Shown here one piece after another: positions 1 to 5,105 of a stretch of DNA of 5,105 nucleotides. Position numbers and translations under genes: made by a program. The notes below the pieces were generated by a model that was not told the DNA's origin, made no database searches, and was given only the letters and a program-made list of their open reading frames with translations. The stretch spans positions 1-5,105 of the forward strand of contig CAZFWV010000451.1 in the NCBI GenBank assembly GCA_964522605.1, read 5' to 3'. Position 1 is the first letter of the stretch; every line of letters begins with the position of its first letter. The stretch comes from CAVZLD01 sp964522605 (lineage in GTDB: Bacteria; Planctomycetota; Planctomycetia; Pirellulales; Pirellulaceae).

Positions 1-202
1 GTTGAGACGAGTTGTGGGGTGAGTGGAAGTGGAGGCGGCCGCCAGGACGTCAGAGAAGTCTCAGAATCCTGCGCGCGTTCCCAGGAGCCGCGGCTTTCGC
101 GGACCGCCTTGGATGCCTTGATCCTTAAGATCGAACGTCACGAAGACCTTCGCCACCTGCCGATCCTCCGTGTTCCCCCGGCGGCGAGAGCGACGCAGCG
201 AA

Positions 203-934
203 TTAGTCCTTTTCTTGGAGTTTGGCGAGCAATCGCAGAATCTCGATGTACAGCCAAACCAACGTCACCAGAAGGCCAAAGGCACCGTACCACTCCATAT
301 ACTTCGGTGCCCCCTGCACGGCGCCGTTTTCGATGAAATCAAAATCAAGAACCAGATTCAGTGCGGCGAGCACCACGACAAAAAGGGAAAAGCCAATGCC
401 GATGATGCCGCTATCGTGGATGTACGGGATGCCGCTACCGAAGAGATTGAGCACAATGCTCACGAGGTAGGCAAGAAAGATGGCGCCTGTCGCGGCCACG
501 ACACCGGCCTTGAATTTCTCGGACGCGCGGACAACTCCCGTGGTGTAGGCAAACAGCATGACGACAAGTGTGCCCACCGTGAGGCTGGCGGCTGACACGA
601 CGATGCCTGGATACCGTGCCTCGCAACTTGCGGAGATTCCCCCCAAAAAAACGCCTTCTGCCAAAGCGTAAATCGGCGAAGTATAGGGAGAGGTGACCGG
701 CCTGAGAATGGTGATGAGCGCTAACACGAGTCCCGCGATCATCCCGATCAGTGTTAAGCTGTAGGCCAACTGCGGGTCGGTGGCTGATTGAGTCCAAGTG
801 ACGCCGCCACCGAGCACTACCAAGCCCAGCAGTACGGCTGTCTTGAGGGCGGTTCCCTGCACGGTCATCACATGCTCGGCGGTGCCTTCAATCGTGAACA
901 CTTTGTTATTTAGCGCCGGGTTGGCCGTTCGCAT
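203..934 (-). CDS. Bax inhibitor-1/YccA family integral membrane protein
   Basis: A complete 243-residue protein of the Bax inhibitor-1/YccA (TMBIM-like) family. Seen: about seven hydrophobic segments (roughly residues 31-47, 56-77, 87-102, 110-131, 143-164, 176-197, 213-236), an N-terminus beginning MRTANPAL with TVQGT at residues 24-28, and the family-typical end with LDFDFIE at 196-202, GAPKYMEWYGAFG at 208-220 and an acidic residue in the last helix (Glu231). Known: bacterial members such as YetJ are inner-membrane proteins with pH-dependent calcium leak, using conserved acidic residues in the last helices; YccA of E. coli binds the FtsH protease. Which role applies here cannot be told. 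The frame is open for 18 more codons upstream (to 988), but the ATG at 934 is chosen because AGGAG lies 9 bases before it and family similarity begins there. Nothing is truncated. It stands alone, with no co-directional neighbour in the window. Confidence 0.93.
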   Translation of the reverse strand: MRTANPALNNKVFTIEGTAEHVMTVQGTALKTAVLLGLVVLGGGVTWTQSATDPQLAYSLTLIGMIAGLVLALITILRPVTSPYTSPIYALAEGVFLGGISASCEARYPGIVVSAASLTVGTLVVMLFAYTTGVVRASEKFKAGVVAATGAIFLAYLVSIVLNLFGSGIPYIHDSGIIGIGFSLFVVVLAALNLVLDFDFIENGAVQGAPKYMEWYGAFGLLVTLVWLYIEILRLLAKLQEKD

Positions 935-943
935 TCGAATTGA

Positions 944-948
944 CTCCT
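944..948 (-). promoter_or_regulatory. Shine-Dalgarno of the Bax inhibitor-1 gene
   Basis: AGGAG on the minus strand, 9 bases before the ATG at 934. It decides the start over the longer in-frame reading that begins at 988. Confidence 0.7.
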
Positions 949-1405
949 GATCTCGATCCTCGCTAGTCTGTACACCCGTCGACTCCACCGATCAGCAAAT
1001 ACTGTCATGTGTTGCCACGTCATCGAAGAACGACGCCGTGTGACACGCCTGTCCTCACACAATTCTCCCCGCGTATCGCGGTTGTGAAGCAGTCGATATC
1101 GCCACAGGCGTGGCGCCCGAAAGCCTCACTCTCGGGGGCCGTACCGCTCTGGCGTGGCGTACCCGGGGGCAGGTTTTCCACGGACGTCGCCTGGGCAGCA
1201 TCCACAGACCACCGACCAATTGCGAGCGGGGCGGCGCTACGAAAGGAACGGTGGGACTTGGGAACCGGGTGCGCCATTTTGTCGGGCTGTCGGTTCAATT
1301 CTCTCTGAGAACACCCCAGATTGACGTTGGTGATTCCGTCACCGATTCCCGCGAAGTGCGCAAACCGTGTCACACCGCATCGTTCCTTGATCGCGGGTTA
1401 CAAGA

Positions 1406-1426
1406 CCGACGTTCCTACGACGTCGG
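1406..1426. repeat. Perfect 7-bp inverted repeat (hairpin)
   Basis: CCGACGT (1406-1412) and ACGTCGG (1420-1426) are exact reverse complements around the 7-base loop TCCTACG. It lies about 105 bases before the small zinc-ribbon ORF. There is no T-tract on either side, so an intrinsic terminator is not supported. It may be an operator or a leader structure, or may be chance. Confidence 0.4.
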
Positions 1427-1531
1427 CACGACCATCTGCGGGTCGCTGTCGATCCGCCGGTCTACCGCGAGGGCAGACTGGGAAAGCAGATGGCCCGAGT
1501 CAAGTTCATAGGCACGGAATTCGAAGGGGTG

Positions 1532-1693
1532 ATGTTCTGTCGGAAATGCGGTGCAGCGAATCCTGATTCCGCATCACAGTGTCGAAGCTGCAAAGCCCCG
1601 ATTCCGTCTCAGCGACCGAGGCATCAATCGAGCGTCGATGACTCGGGCATGCAGATGCTGATGTTCCTGTCGCCGTGTGGTTCAGCGATTTGA
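1532..1693 (+). CDS. Short double-CxxC zinc-ribbon ORF, possibly a truncated gene
   Basis: Encodes 53 residues. Seen: MFCRKCGAANPDSASQC at the N-terminus gives a four-cysteine zinc-ribbon pattern, CxxC (Cys3, Cys6) and CxxC (Cys17, Cys20), followed by a polar linker and the end GMQMLMFLSPCGSAI. Known: such ribbons commonly start small bacterial proteins whose remainder is one or two membrane helices; from memory, planctomycete members continue after a DDxGM-like stretch into a GRSGxAIAAGY-like membrane region. Inferred: here the linker DDSGMQMLM is followed by only nine residues and a stop, so the membrane part is missing and the ORF may be a decayed gene. The start is unsettled: ATG 1532 begins the ribbon, but the nearest purine run (AAGGGG) sits only 2 bases away; an in-frame ATG at 1490 would add 14 residues. 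It lies 123 bases before a second zinc-ribbon gene on the same strand. Confidence 0.55.
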   Translation: MFCRKCGAANPDSASQCRSCKAPIPSQRPRHQSSVDDSGMQMLMFLSPCGSAI

Positions 1694-1816
1694 TCGCGTG
1701 AGGCGATCGGGCAACCTCGTGGCGCGATGGGCCCGTGTGGATACGATCACGGCGCCATCCACTCGACAGCATCAGCATCCAGTGCAGTCATGTACTTAAG
1801 AGTGAGGAATAACCTC

Positions 1817-2122
1817 ATGGCGATCCATTGCCCAAATTGCCTGCAGAGGTTCCGCGCACGCGACGACCTGTTGGGAAAACGCGTCAAATGTCCAAAGTGT
1901 GAGGAGAGATTCACTGTTTCTGACAAAGCGCAAGTTAATCCGCCGGACCGCAGGCCGCCTCACGATCCAGTCAGAGAGGAGATCGAGCAGCCGATTCCAT
2001 TGGACACATCACCTCTGTCCATCATTGGGGCGAACAGACTCCGCAGCATTAGCGCATTGCTCCCTTTGTTCTTTCTGTTGCAGGGTGGCTTTTCTCGGGT
2101 AACTGCGAGGAGTATTCTTCAA
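1817..2122 (+). CDS. MJ0042-type zinc-ribbon protein, 3' part lost in assembly gap
   Basis: The first 102 codons of a gene that runs into the run of N at 2123. Seen: residues 1-37 form an MJ0042-type zinc ribbon, with IHCPNC (Cys5, Cys8) and KCPKC (CxxC, residues 24-28) flanking LQRFRARDDLLGKRV, then ERFTV. A proline- and charge-rich linker follows (about residues 42-66), then a moderately hydrophobic stretch ISALLPLFFLLQGGF near residues 80-94 that could be a membrane segment. Known: this ribbon is a frequent N-terminal module in planctomycete and myxobacterial proteins, often ahead of membrane or sensory domains; its ligand role is not defined. ATG 1817 is chosen because GAGGA lies 8 bases upstream and the ribbon begins at once; the frame is open back to 1727 but that extension resembles nothing. 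Whether the bases after the gap belong to this gene cannot be decided, because the true gap length, and so the frame, is unknown. Confidence 0.75.
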
Positions 2123-2222
2123 NNNNNNNNNNNNNNNNNNNNNNNNNNNNNNNNNNNNNNNNNNNNNNNNNNNNNNNNNNNNNNNNNNNNNNNNNNNNNN
2201 NNNNNNNNNNNNNNNNNNNNNN
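2123..2222. other. Assembly gap (100 N)
   Basis: Exactly 100 N, the conventional placeholder for a scaffold gap of unknown size. It interrupts the MJ0042-type gene and lies 123 bases downstream of the Tae4-like gene on the other strand, so a partner gene could be hidden in it. Confidence 0.95.
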
Positions 2223-2345
2223 GGCAATTCGATCGGTACGACGCCTACTCTGGTCGGTGCCAACAAATTTGACGAAGCCCAACACCGGACGCTGATCCGC
2301 CGTTTGCTGAGCGGTTTTCGGTTATCTGCTGCCCATCTTGGAGCG

Positions 2346-2927
2346 TTATGCACACTGCATTCCCCTGGGAAGTGCATGAGGATTGACGCGGAATGGTCCG
2401 CGGGCAGGAATCGGCCAGAAGCGGACGCTTTCGACGATTCCACTCTCAGGCACCCAGGTCATCGAGAAGCCACCGGTCCCCGGCAGAGAGTGGGAGACGG
2501 GATCCCAGAGATCGATGTGATTGGGACTTGCCCGAATCTCCCGCGGCCGAACGGTTCGCCCCTCCCGACTCGCCGCAGCCTGTCGTTCCGCCTCCGCCCG
2601 CGTGCGGAACTCGATTTGATCCGCATCCGGCAGGACATCCCAGAAAATGATCCCCTGCACTCTCAGACGCTGTGCCTCGGCACGCGACGCCAACCGAGTG
2701 GCTGTCCAGCCAACGTGCGGTGCCTCCAGATAGTTTGCCAATGTCAAGGAACTCGATATCGTTCCCGTACTCGGATGAAGCCTTCCCGTGAATCCGGCGA
2801 AGAAATCCGGGACGGTTTCCATCAAGGCCCTGCTCATGCGGATAGCACAAGCATGCGTTACGCCAAAGCTCCGGCTGGGATCGGGGAAGTGCCGGACAAG
2901 TTCAGCAAAAGTTGGTTTCGTGAGCAT
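2346..2927 (-). CDS. Tae4-like peptidoglycan amidase (T6SS effector family), stand-alone
   Basis: A complete 193-residue protein that I read as a member of the Tae4 family (type VI secretion amidase effector 4). Seen: an N-terminal FAELVRHFPD stretch, then ACAIRMSRAL with Cys27 as candidate nucleophile, GIIFW at 92-96, NHIDLW at 136-141 with His137 as candidate base, and VRFWPIP at 168-174. Known: Tae4 enzymes use a papain-like Cys-His pair plus an acidic residue to cut the D-Glu-mDAP bond of peptidoglycan stem peptides; the CAIRMS and HIDLW motifs are typical. The third catalytic residue cannot be assigned with confidence (Asp139 and Asp142 are near). There is no signal peptide, as expected for a secreted effector loaded in the cytoplasm. 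Odd: a charged Ala/Arg/Glu-rich stretch (about 103-133) separates GIIFW from the histidine motif. ATG 2927 is chosen for its GGGAGG ribosome site; the open frame extends to 3128 without similarity. No other T6SS gene or immunity gene is visible. Confidence 0.8.
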   Translation of the reverse strand: MLTKPTFAELVRHFPDPSRSFGVTHACAIRMSRALMETVPDFFAGFTGRLHPSTGTISSSLTLANYLEAPHVGWTATRLASRAEAQRLRVQGIIFWDVLPDADQIEFRTRAEAERQAAASREGRTVRPREIRASPNHIDLWDPVSHSLPGTGGFSMTWVPESGIVESVRFWPIPARGPFRVNPHALPRGMQCA

Positions 2928-2936
2928 CCTTTGGAT

Positions 2937-2942
2937 CCTCCC
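2937..2942 (-). promoter_or_regulatory. Shine-Dalgarno of the Tae4-like gene
   Basis: GGGAGG on the minus strand, 9 bases before the ATG at 2927. It fixes the start of the amidase and argues against the 67-codon upstream extension of the frame. Confidence 0.75.
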
Positions 2943-3149
2943 GTACTCGAAAAAAAGGAAGCTTGACTGACCGAAGATACAAGCCCCTCCTGGAAGACAC
3001 TCTGCAGACGGGGTCACCACGCTGCAACCGCACGCCTGGAGATCCAACCAAGCCACGAAAGGGAAAAACCCTGAGCCAGTATCGCACGGCGGACTCTCCG
3101 CTCCCAGATGTGCGACTCCTTCGTACAAAGACTTGTCGGCCGATTGCCC

Positions 3150-3175
3150 GAGAGTGGATGTCGATGTCCACTCTC
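3150..3175. repeat. Perfect 9-bp inverted repeat (26-base palindrome)
   Basis: GAGAGTGGA (3150-3158) and TCCACTCTC (3167-3175) are exact reverse complements around the 8-base loop TGTCGATG, in which two further G-T wobble pairs are possible in RNA. The heptamer TTGTCGG occurs on both sides (3133-3139 and 3178-3184). There is no T-tract after the stem on either strand, so a classical intrinsic terminator is not shown. A dispersed palindromic repeat, a terminator of another kind or a protein-binding site are all possible. Confidence 0.6.
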
Positions 3176-3303
3176 TGTTGTCGGTGGATCCTCAGATATG
3201 TTGCCTGAGTTTGGCAGAAAATCCATCGTTTTCGCCCGGTCGTGGACGGATAACGGGTCCATCATGGAATCCCTGCCGACTTGTGTGACTGATTCACCGC
3301 GGC

Positions 3304-3450
3304 GTGGCGAATGCCCCGGCGGATCGGATTGCCTTGATCTACCAATATCGCCGCTGGACGATCGAGATCTTCTTTCGATTTCTCAAACACATCCCGGGCT
3401 GCCGGGGTCTGATCAGCACCAACCCGGTGGGAGTTGAGATTCAAACTCAC
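3304..3450 (+). pseudogene. IS4-family transposase remnant (catalytic Glu region only)
   Basis: Forty-nine codons matching the C-terminal catalytic part of IS4-type DDE transposases. Seen: ADRIALIYQYRRWTIEIF, FFRFLKHIPGCRGLIS and NPVGVEIQTH; the acidic residue of the DDE triad is encoded at 3364-3366. Known: IS4 transposases carry a YREK signature spaced Y-2-R-3-E-6-K around that glutamate, and whole enzymes are roughly 400 residues. Here the DNA-binding part and both aspartates are absent, and similarity stops abruptly after 3450 although the frame stays open into the gap. One extra arginine codon (CGC at 3349-3351 and again at 3352-3354) disturbs the R-to-E spacing. No start codon, terminal inverted repeats or target duplications were found. 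It is a dead fragment, not a working element. Confidence 0.85.
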
Positions 3451-3530
3451 GGCACTGGTAACGGTGAGCATGTTGTTCTCTCGGCAAGAGTTCGAGCGAC
3501 CAACGGGAGCGACGGTGACTCGGGTGCGGT

Positions 3531-3584
3531 AGAGTTTGTTTTCGTTTCGCCGAAGCCTTCAAAGGGAGGCAGAGTTCGTTTTCG
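3531..3584. repeat. Short imperfect direct repeat beside the second gap
   Basis: AGAGTTTGTTTTCG (3531-3544) recurs as AGAGTTCGTTTTCG (3571-3584), 13 of 14 bases identical and exactly 40 bases apart. The second copy ends two bases before the run of N. This may be the start of a tandem array that broke the assembly, or a chance pair. Confidence 0.4.
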
Positions 3585-3586
3585 AA

Positions 3587-3686
3587 NNNNNNNNNNNNNN
3601 NNNNNNNNNNNNNNNNNNNNNNNNNNNNNNNNNNNNNNNNNNNNNNNNNNNNNNNNNNNNNNNNNNNNNNNNNNNNNNNNNNNNNN
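3587..3686. other. Assembly gap (100 N)
   Basis: Exactly 100 N, a placeholder for a scaffold gap of unknown length, flanked by a direct repeat on the left and a perfect inverted repeat on the right. Any feature spanning it, including the open frame that continues from the transposase remnant, is not continuous sequence. Confidence 0.95.
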
Positions 3687-3695
3687 GGAAACGAT

Positions 3696-3715
3696 CCGAA
3701 TTCTCACGAATTCGG
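3696..3715 (-). terminator. Perfect 8-bp hairpin just after the PEP-CTERM gene
   Basis: Read on the minus strand, CCGAATTC and GAATTCGG form a perfect 8-bp stem around GTGA, a GNRA-type tetraloop. It begins at the base after the TAG stop of the PEP-CTERM gene. The following bases ATCGTTTCC contain only a weak T run, so it is a plausible but not classical intrinsic terminator. It could equally be one copy of a dispersed palindromic repeat, which would also explain the adjoining assembly gap. Confidence 0.5.
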
Positions 3716-4462
3716 CTACAGGGTGCGCTCCGATTTTTCGCGAAGTCGGCTTCGAAGCAATACGACTCCAATCGCGAACAGGACCAGACCCGACGGCTCG
3801 GGAATCGGAAGCACTTCGAACCGGCGGATTGCAATGCTGGCTGGGCCACCGAATGGTTCGACCCAGATTCCTACAGAGCCGTCTGTCAGTGTATTGTCGG
3901 TGAATTCGGCGAAGGGCTGCTCGGGCATCGGATCCCCTGCCTTCCAGGCCCAGCCACGAATCTGATCACCTTGTGCGTCCAGTCGCAGCCAGATGTCCGT
4001 CGTTGTTGCATCCAGGTCGGTCTGCACACTTTGGTTGGTGACTACCGAGCCATCCGACTGCGTCTCGCGCAGGTGCACCATTCCATTCGTTTCATACCAG
4101 ACTCCGTAACTGCGATAATCGGGCGTTCGACCGTTGAGTGCGACCCAGGTCAGCGGCCGGGGTTCGGTAATGCGCAGTTGGGCGCGAATCGAGACGTCTT
4201 CATACCCCATCCAATTCCCATCGGGATGCTTTGGTCCCAGGTAAGCCCCACCGGTCGTGTTCTTGATGACCAGGCTGCCATCCTCGACAGATTCCTGGCC
4301 GCTGATCCAGACTCCACGTCGCCAACTGACAGGATCGTTATCGTTCAGGTTGCCATCTTCAAAATCTTCGACGAAGAAGATCCCGGGCGGGAAGTTGGCT
4401 TGTCCCAAAGCGACAGGGGAAAGACAGCACACGAGGCTGATCATACATGCGTTACGAAACAT
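3716..4462 (-). CDS. PEP-CTERM-anchored exported protein with LamG-like beta-sandwich domain
   Basis: A complete 248-residue protein. Seen: a signal peptide (residues 1 to about 20, MFRNACMISLVCCLSPVALG, no lipobox), then a beta-rich domain of about 190 residues containing EDFEDGNLNDNDPVSW, DGSLVIKNTTGG, SYGVWYETNG, DIWLRLDAQGDQI and GSVGIWVEPFGGPASI, and a C-terminal sorting tail: PEP at 221-223, hydrophobic SGLVLFAIGVVLL and the basic end RSRLREK. Known: PEP-CTERM tails are recognised by an exosortase, which processes the protein for surface or extracellular-matrix delivery. The middle domain has the look of concanavalin-like (LamG or DUF1080-type) sandwiches, which often bind carbohydrate; no catalytic residues can be named. 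ATG 4462 is chosen for the signal peptide and for GGGGAG 9 bases upstream; the 40-codon upstream extension would bury the signal peptide. It lies 112 bases downstream of the co-directional WD40 gene. Confidence 0.9.
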   Translation of the reverse strand: MFRNACMISLVCCLSPVALGQANFPPGIFFVEDFEDGNLNDNDPVSWRRGVWISGQESVEDGSLVIKNTTGGAYLGPKHPDGNWMGYEDVSIRAQLRITEPRPLTWVALNGRTPDYRSYGVWYETNGMVHLRETQSDGSVVTNQSVQTDLDATTTDIWLRLDAQGDQIRGWAWKAGDPMPEQPFAEFTDNTLTDGSVGIWVEPFGGPASIAIRRFEVLPIPEPSGLVLFAIGVVLLRSRLREKSERTL

Positions 4463-4471
4463 CGGTTGGTT

Positions 4472-4477
4472 CTCCCC
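4472..4477 (-). promoter_or_regulatory. Shine-Dalgarno of the PEP-CTERM gene
   Basis: GGGGAG on the minus strand, 9 bases before the ATG at 4462. Together with the signal peptide that begins there, it decides the start against the open frame to 4582. Confidence 0.65.
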
Positions 4478-4495
4478 GCACTTGCCGACACGGCC

Positions 4496-4510
4496 GGGGG
4501 GACATCCCCC
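4496..4510 (-). repeat. GC-only hairpin between the WD40 and PEP-CTERM genes
   Basis: GGGGG (4496-4500) and CCCCC (4506-4510) form a five-pair stem, with the loop bases partly able to pair. It lies 33 bases before the PEP-CTERM start on the minus strand. No T-tract follows, so it is at most a weak attenuator or a leader structure. Confidence 0.35.
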
Positions 4511-4574
4511 AGCGTTGCCAGCCAGCTGAAATTTGGAAGGCGAAAAACACGGTTGAGCATCGAAGGAACACGTT

Positions 4575-5105
4575 CTACTCAATGGAGGGCAGGATCAGAT
4601 TGCCACAAGCCTTGGACTGCAGCCGCTGTAGCGACAATCGCTGAAGTGAGTGGCGAGAGGCGGTTTCGAAAACGCGTGCCTCTCGCGCCGTGGATACGAT
4701 CAGTGCGTTGCCGTCCGGCGAAAACTCGCCCGTGGGCCACGCTTCGAAGGGGATGTCGAAATTCAGCAACTCCTCCCCTGTTTCACTCATCCAGATTCGG
4801 ACTTTTCCATCCAACCCACCCGTGAAGAGACGTTGTCCATCGGGAGAGTAGCGGACGGTGAACATGAATCCTGGCGATTCGGTGGACTGCAGAATTCGTT
4901 TTCCCGAACCGAGTTCGTGAATGTTGATTCGTTGATCAGATCCGACCACCGCAACTCGCTGGCTATCCGGTGAAACGTCGACGCAGTCCGCGTTTTGACG
5001 ATCCGCCCGAAACTCGTGACTGACGGAAAAGCCCGGCACGGCCACGACGCTGACAATCCCATCATTGCGGCCGCAGACCAACCAGCGCTCATCGGGAGAG
5101 AAGCG
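4575..5105 (-). CDS. WD40-repeat protein, C-terminal part (5' end outside window)
   Basis: The last 176 residues of a gene entering from the right edge. Seen: four WD40-type units, each with the hallmark SPD turn: FSPDERWLVCGRNDG at residues 2-16, VSPDSQRVAVVGSDQRINIH near 43-63, YSPDGQRLFTGGLDGKVRIW near 85-104, and FSPDGNALIVSTAREARVF near 126-145. These are followed by a 30-residue tail in which SLQRL is directly repeated. Known: WD40 blades assemble into beta-propellers that serve as protein-binding platforms; in planctomycetes such propellers often form the C-terminal half of serine/threonine kinases or large cytoplasmic proteins. The N-terminal domain is not in view, so its function is undetermined. 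The TAG stop at 4575 is followed 112 bases later by the PEP-CTERM gene on the same strand, so co-transcription is possible. Confidence 0.9.
   Translation of the reverse strand, partial: RFSPDERWLVCGRNDGIVSVVAVPGFSVSHEFRADRQNADCVDVSPDSQRVAVVGSDQRINIHELGSGKRILQSTESPGFMFTVRYSPDGQRLFTGGLDGKVRIWMSETGEELLNFDIPFEAWPTGEFSPDGNALIVSTAREARVFETASRHSLQRLSLQRLQSKACGNLILPSIE

Larger units (their letters stand above)
935..1531. other. Gene-free stretch of about 600 bases
   Basis: I see no convincing gene on either strand. Several overlapping open frames of 80-130 codons exist here (for example 1020-1373 minus and 1110-1511 plus). They carry no recognisable domain, overlap one another on both strands, and look like chance open frames in GC-rich DNA. 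The left part must hold the promoter of the Bax inhibitor-1 gene (minus strand), but no clear -35/-10 pair could be picked. The right part carries the hairpin at 1406-1426. Confidence 0.5.
2928..3303. other. Gene-free stretch with a strong palindrome
   Basis: About 375 bases between the Tae4-like gene and the transposase remnant. Open frames exist on both strands, including the upstream extension of the amidase frame to 3128 and a minus-strand frame at 2902-3171. None shows a domain, a signal peptide or a good ribosome site. The promoter of the amidase should lie here on the minus strand; I could not find a convincing -35/-10 pair. The inverted repeat at 3150-3175 is the only clear structure. 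Confidence 0.5.

Noticed and set aside
88..102. CCGCG-GCTTT-CGCGG stem downstream of the Bax inhibitor-1 gene as its terminator
   Set aside because: Only five pairs, no T-tract, and 100 bases from the stop codon; too weak to call.
19..336. Plus-strand frame at the left edge
   Set aside because: It overlaps the end of the Bax inhibitor-1 gene in antisense and shows no domain. The 202 bases at the left edge hold no gene I can support.
935..988. Longer N-terminus for the Bax inhibitor-1 protein
   Set aside because: The extra 18 residues are polar and unlike the family, while AGGAG sits at the right distance from the ATG at 934.
1037..1047. CGTGTGACACG odd palindrome as an operator of the Bax inhibitor-1 gene
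   Set aside because: Eleven bases with no second copy and no recognised regulator; expected by chance.
1020..1373. Minus-strand 117-codon frame upstream of the Bax inhibitor-1 gene
   Set aside because: No domain, no ribosome site, and open frames overlap it on the other strand; likely chance in GC-rich DNA.
2304..2966. Plus-strand open frame opposite the Tae4-like gene
   Set aside because: Nearly all of it is the complement of the amidase gene. Only the first 120 bases after the gap could be real coding, and they resemble nothing I know.
3451..3586. Continuation of the transposase frame to the gap as more transposase
   Set aside because: The frame stays open, but similarity to IS4 transposases stops after the EIQTH stretch.
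3536..4825. A 429-codon plus-strand open frame, the longest in the window
   Set aside because: It is antisense to the PEP-CTERM gene and to the end of the WD40 gene, crosses the 100-N gap, and has no domain or ribosome site. The minus-strand genes explain the DNA fully.

Overview
This window looks like a piece of a draft planctomycete genome, probably a Rhodopirellula/Pirellulales-type organism. I infer this from the mix of gene families: a PEP-CTERM exported protein, a WD40-repeat protein, an MJ0042-type zinc-ribbon protein, a second small zinc-ribbon ORF, a YccA-type Bax-inhibitor-1 membrane protein and an IS4-type transposase scrap. Coding density is low and the genes are on mixed strands, which also fits that group. 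Two runs of exactly 100 N (2123-2222 and 3587-3686) are scaffold gaps of unknown true length, so sequence across them is not continuous.

Layout, left to right. Positions 203-934 (minus) encode a complete seven-helix Bax inhibitor-1/YccA family membrane protein. About 600 bases without a convincing gene follow, containing a 7-bp hairpin. On the plus strand come a 53-residue double-CxxC zinc-ribbon ORF (1532-1693, possibly a truncated gene) and the start of an MJ0042-type zinc-ribbon protein (from 1817) that runs into the first gap. After the gap, 2346-2927 (minus) encodes what I read as a stand-alone relative of the type VI secretion amidase effector Tae4. It keeps the cysteine and histidine motifs and has a strong Shine-Dalgarno, and is the most interesting gene here. 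Upstream of it is a gene-free stretch with a perfect 9-bp inverted repeat, then a 49-codon remnant of an IS4-family transposase carrying the catalytic glutamate (3304-3450, plus), then the second gap. The right end holds two minus-strand genes: a PEP-CTERM-anchored exported protein (3716-4462), followed upstream by the C-terminal part of a WD40 protein that leaves the window at 5105.

The genes do not form one obvious pathway. The WD40 and PEP-CTERM genes are co-directional, 112 bases apart, and could be co-transcribed, although a GC-rich hairpin lies between them. No other type VI secretion component and no recognisable immunity gene for the Tae4-like protein are visible, but the gap 123 bases downstream of it could hide one.
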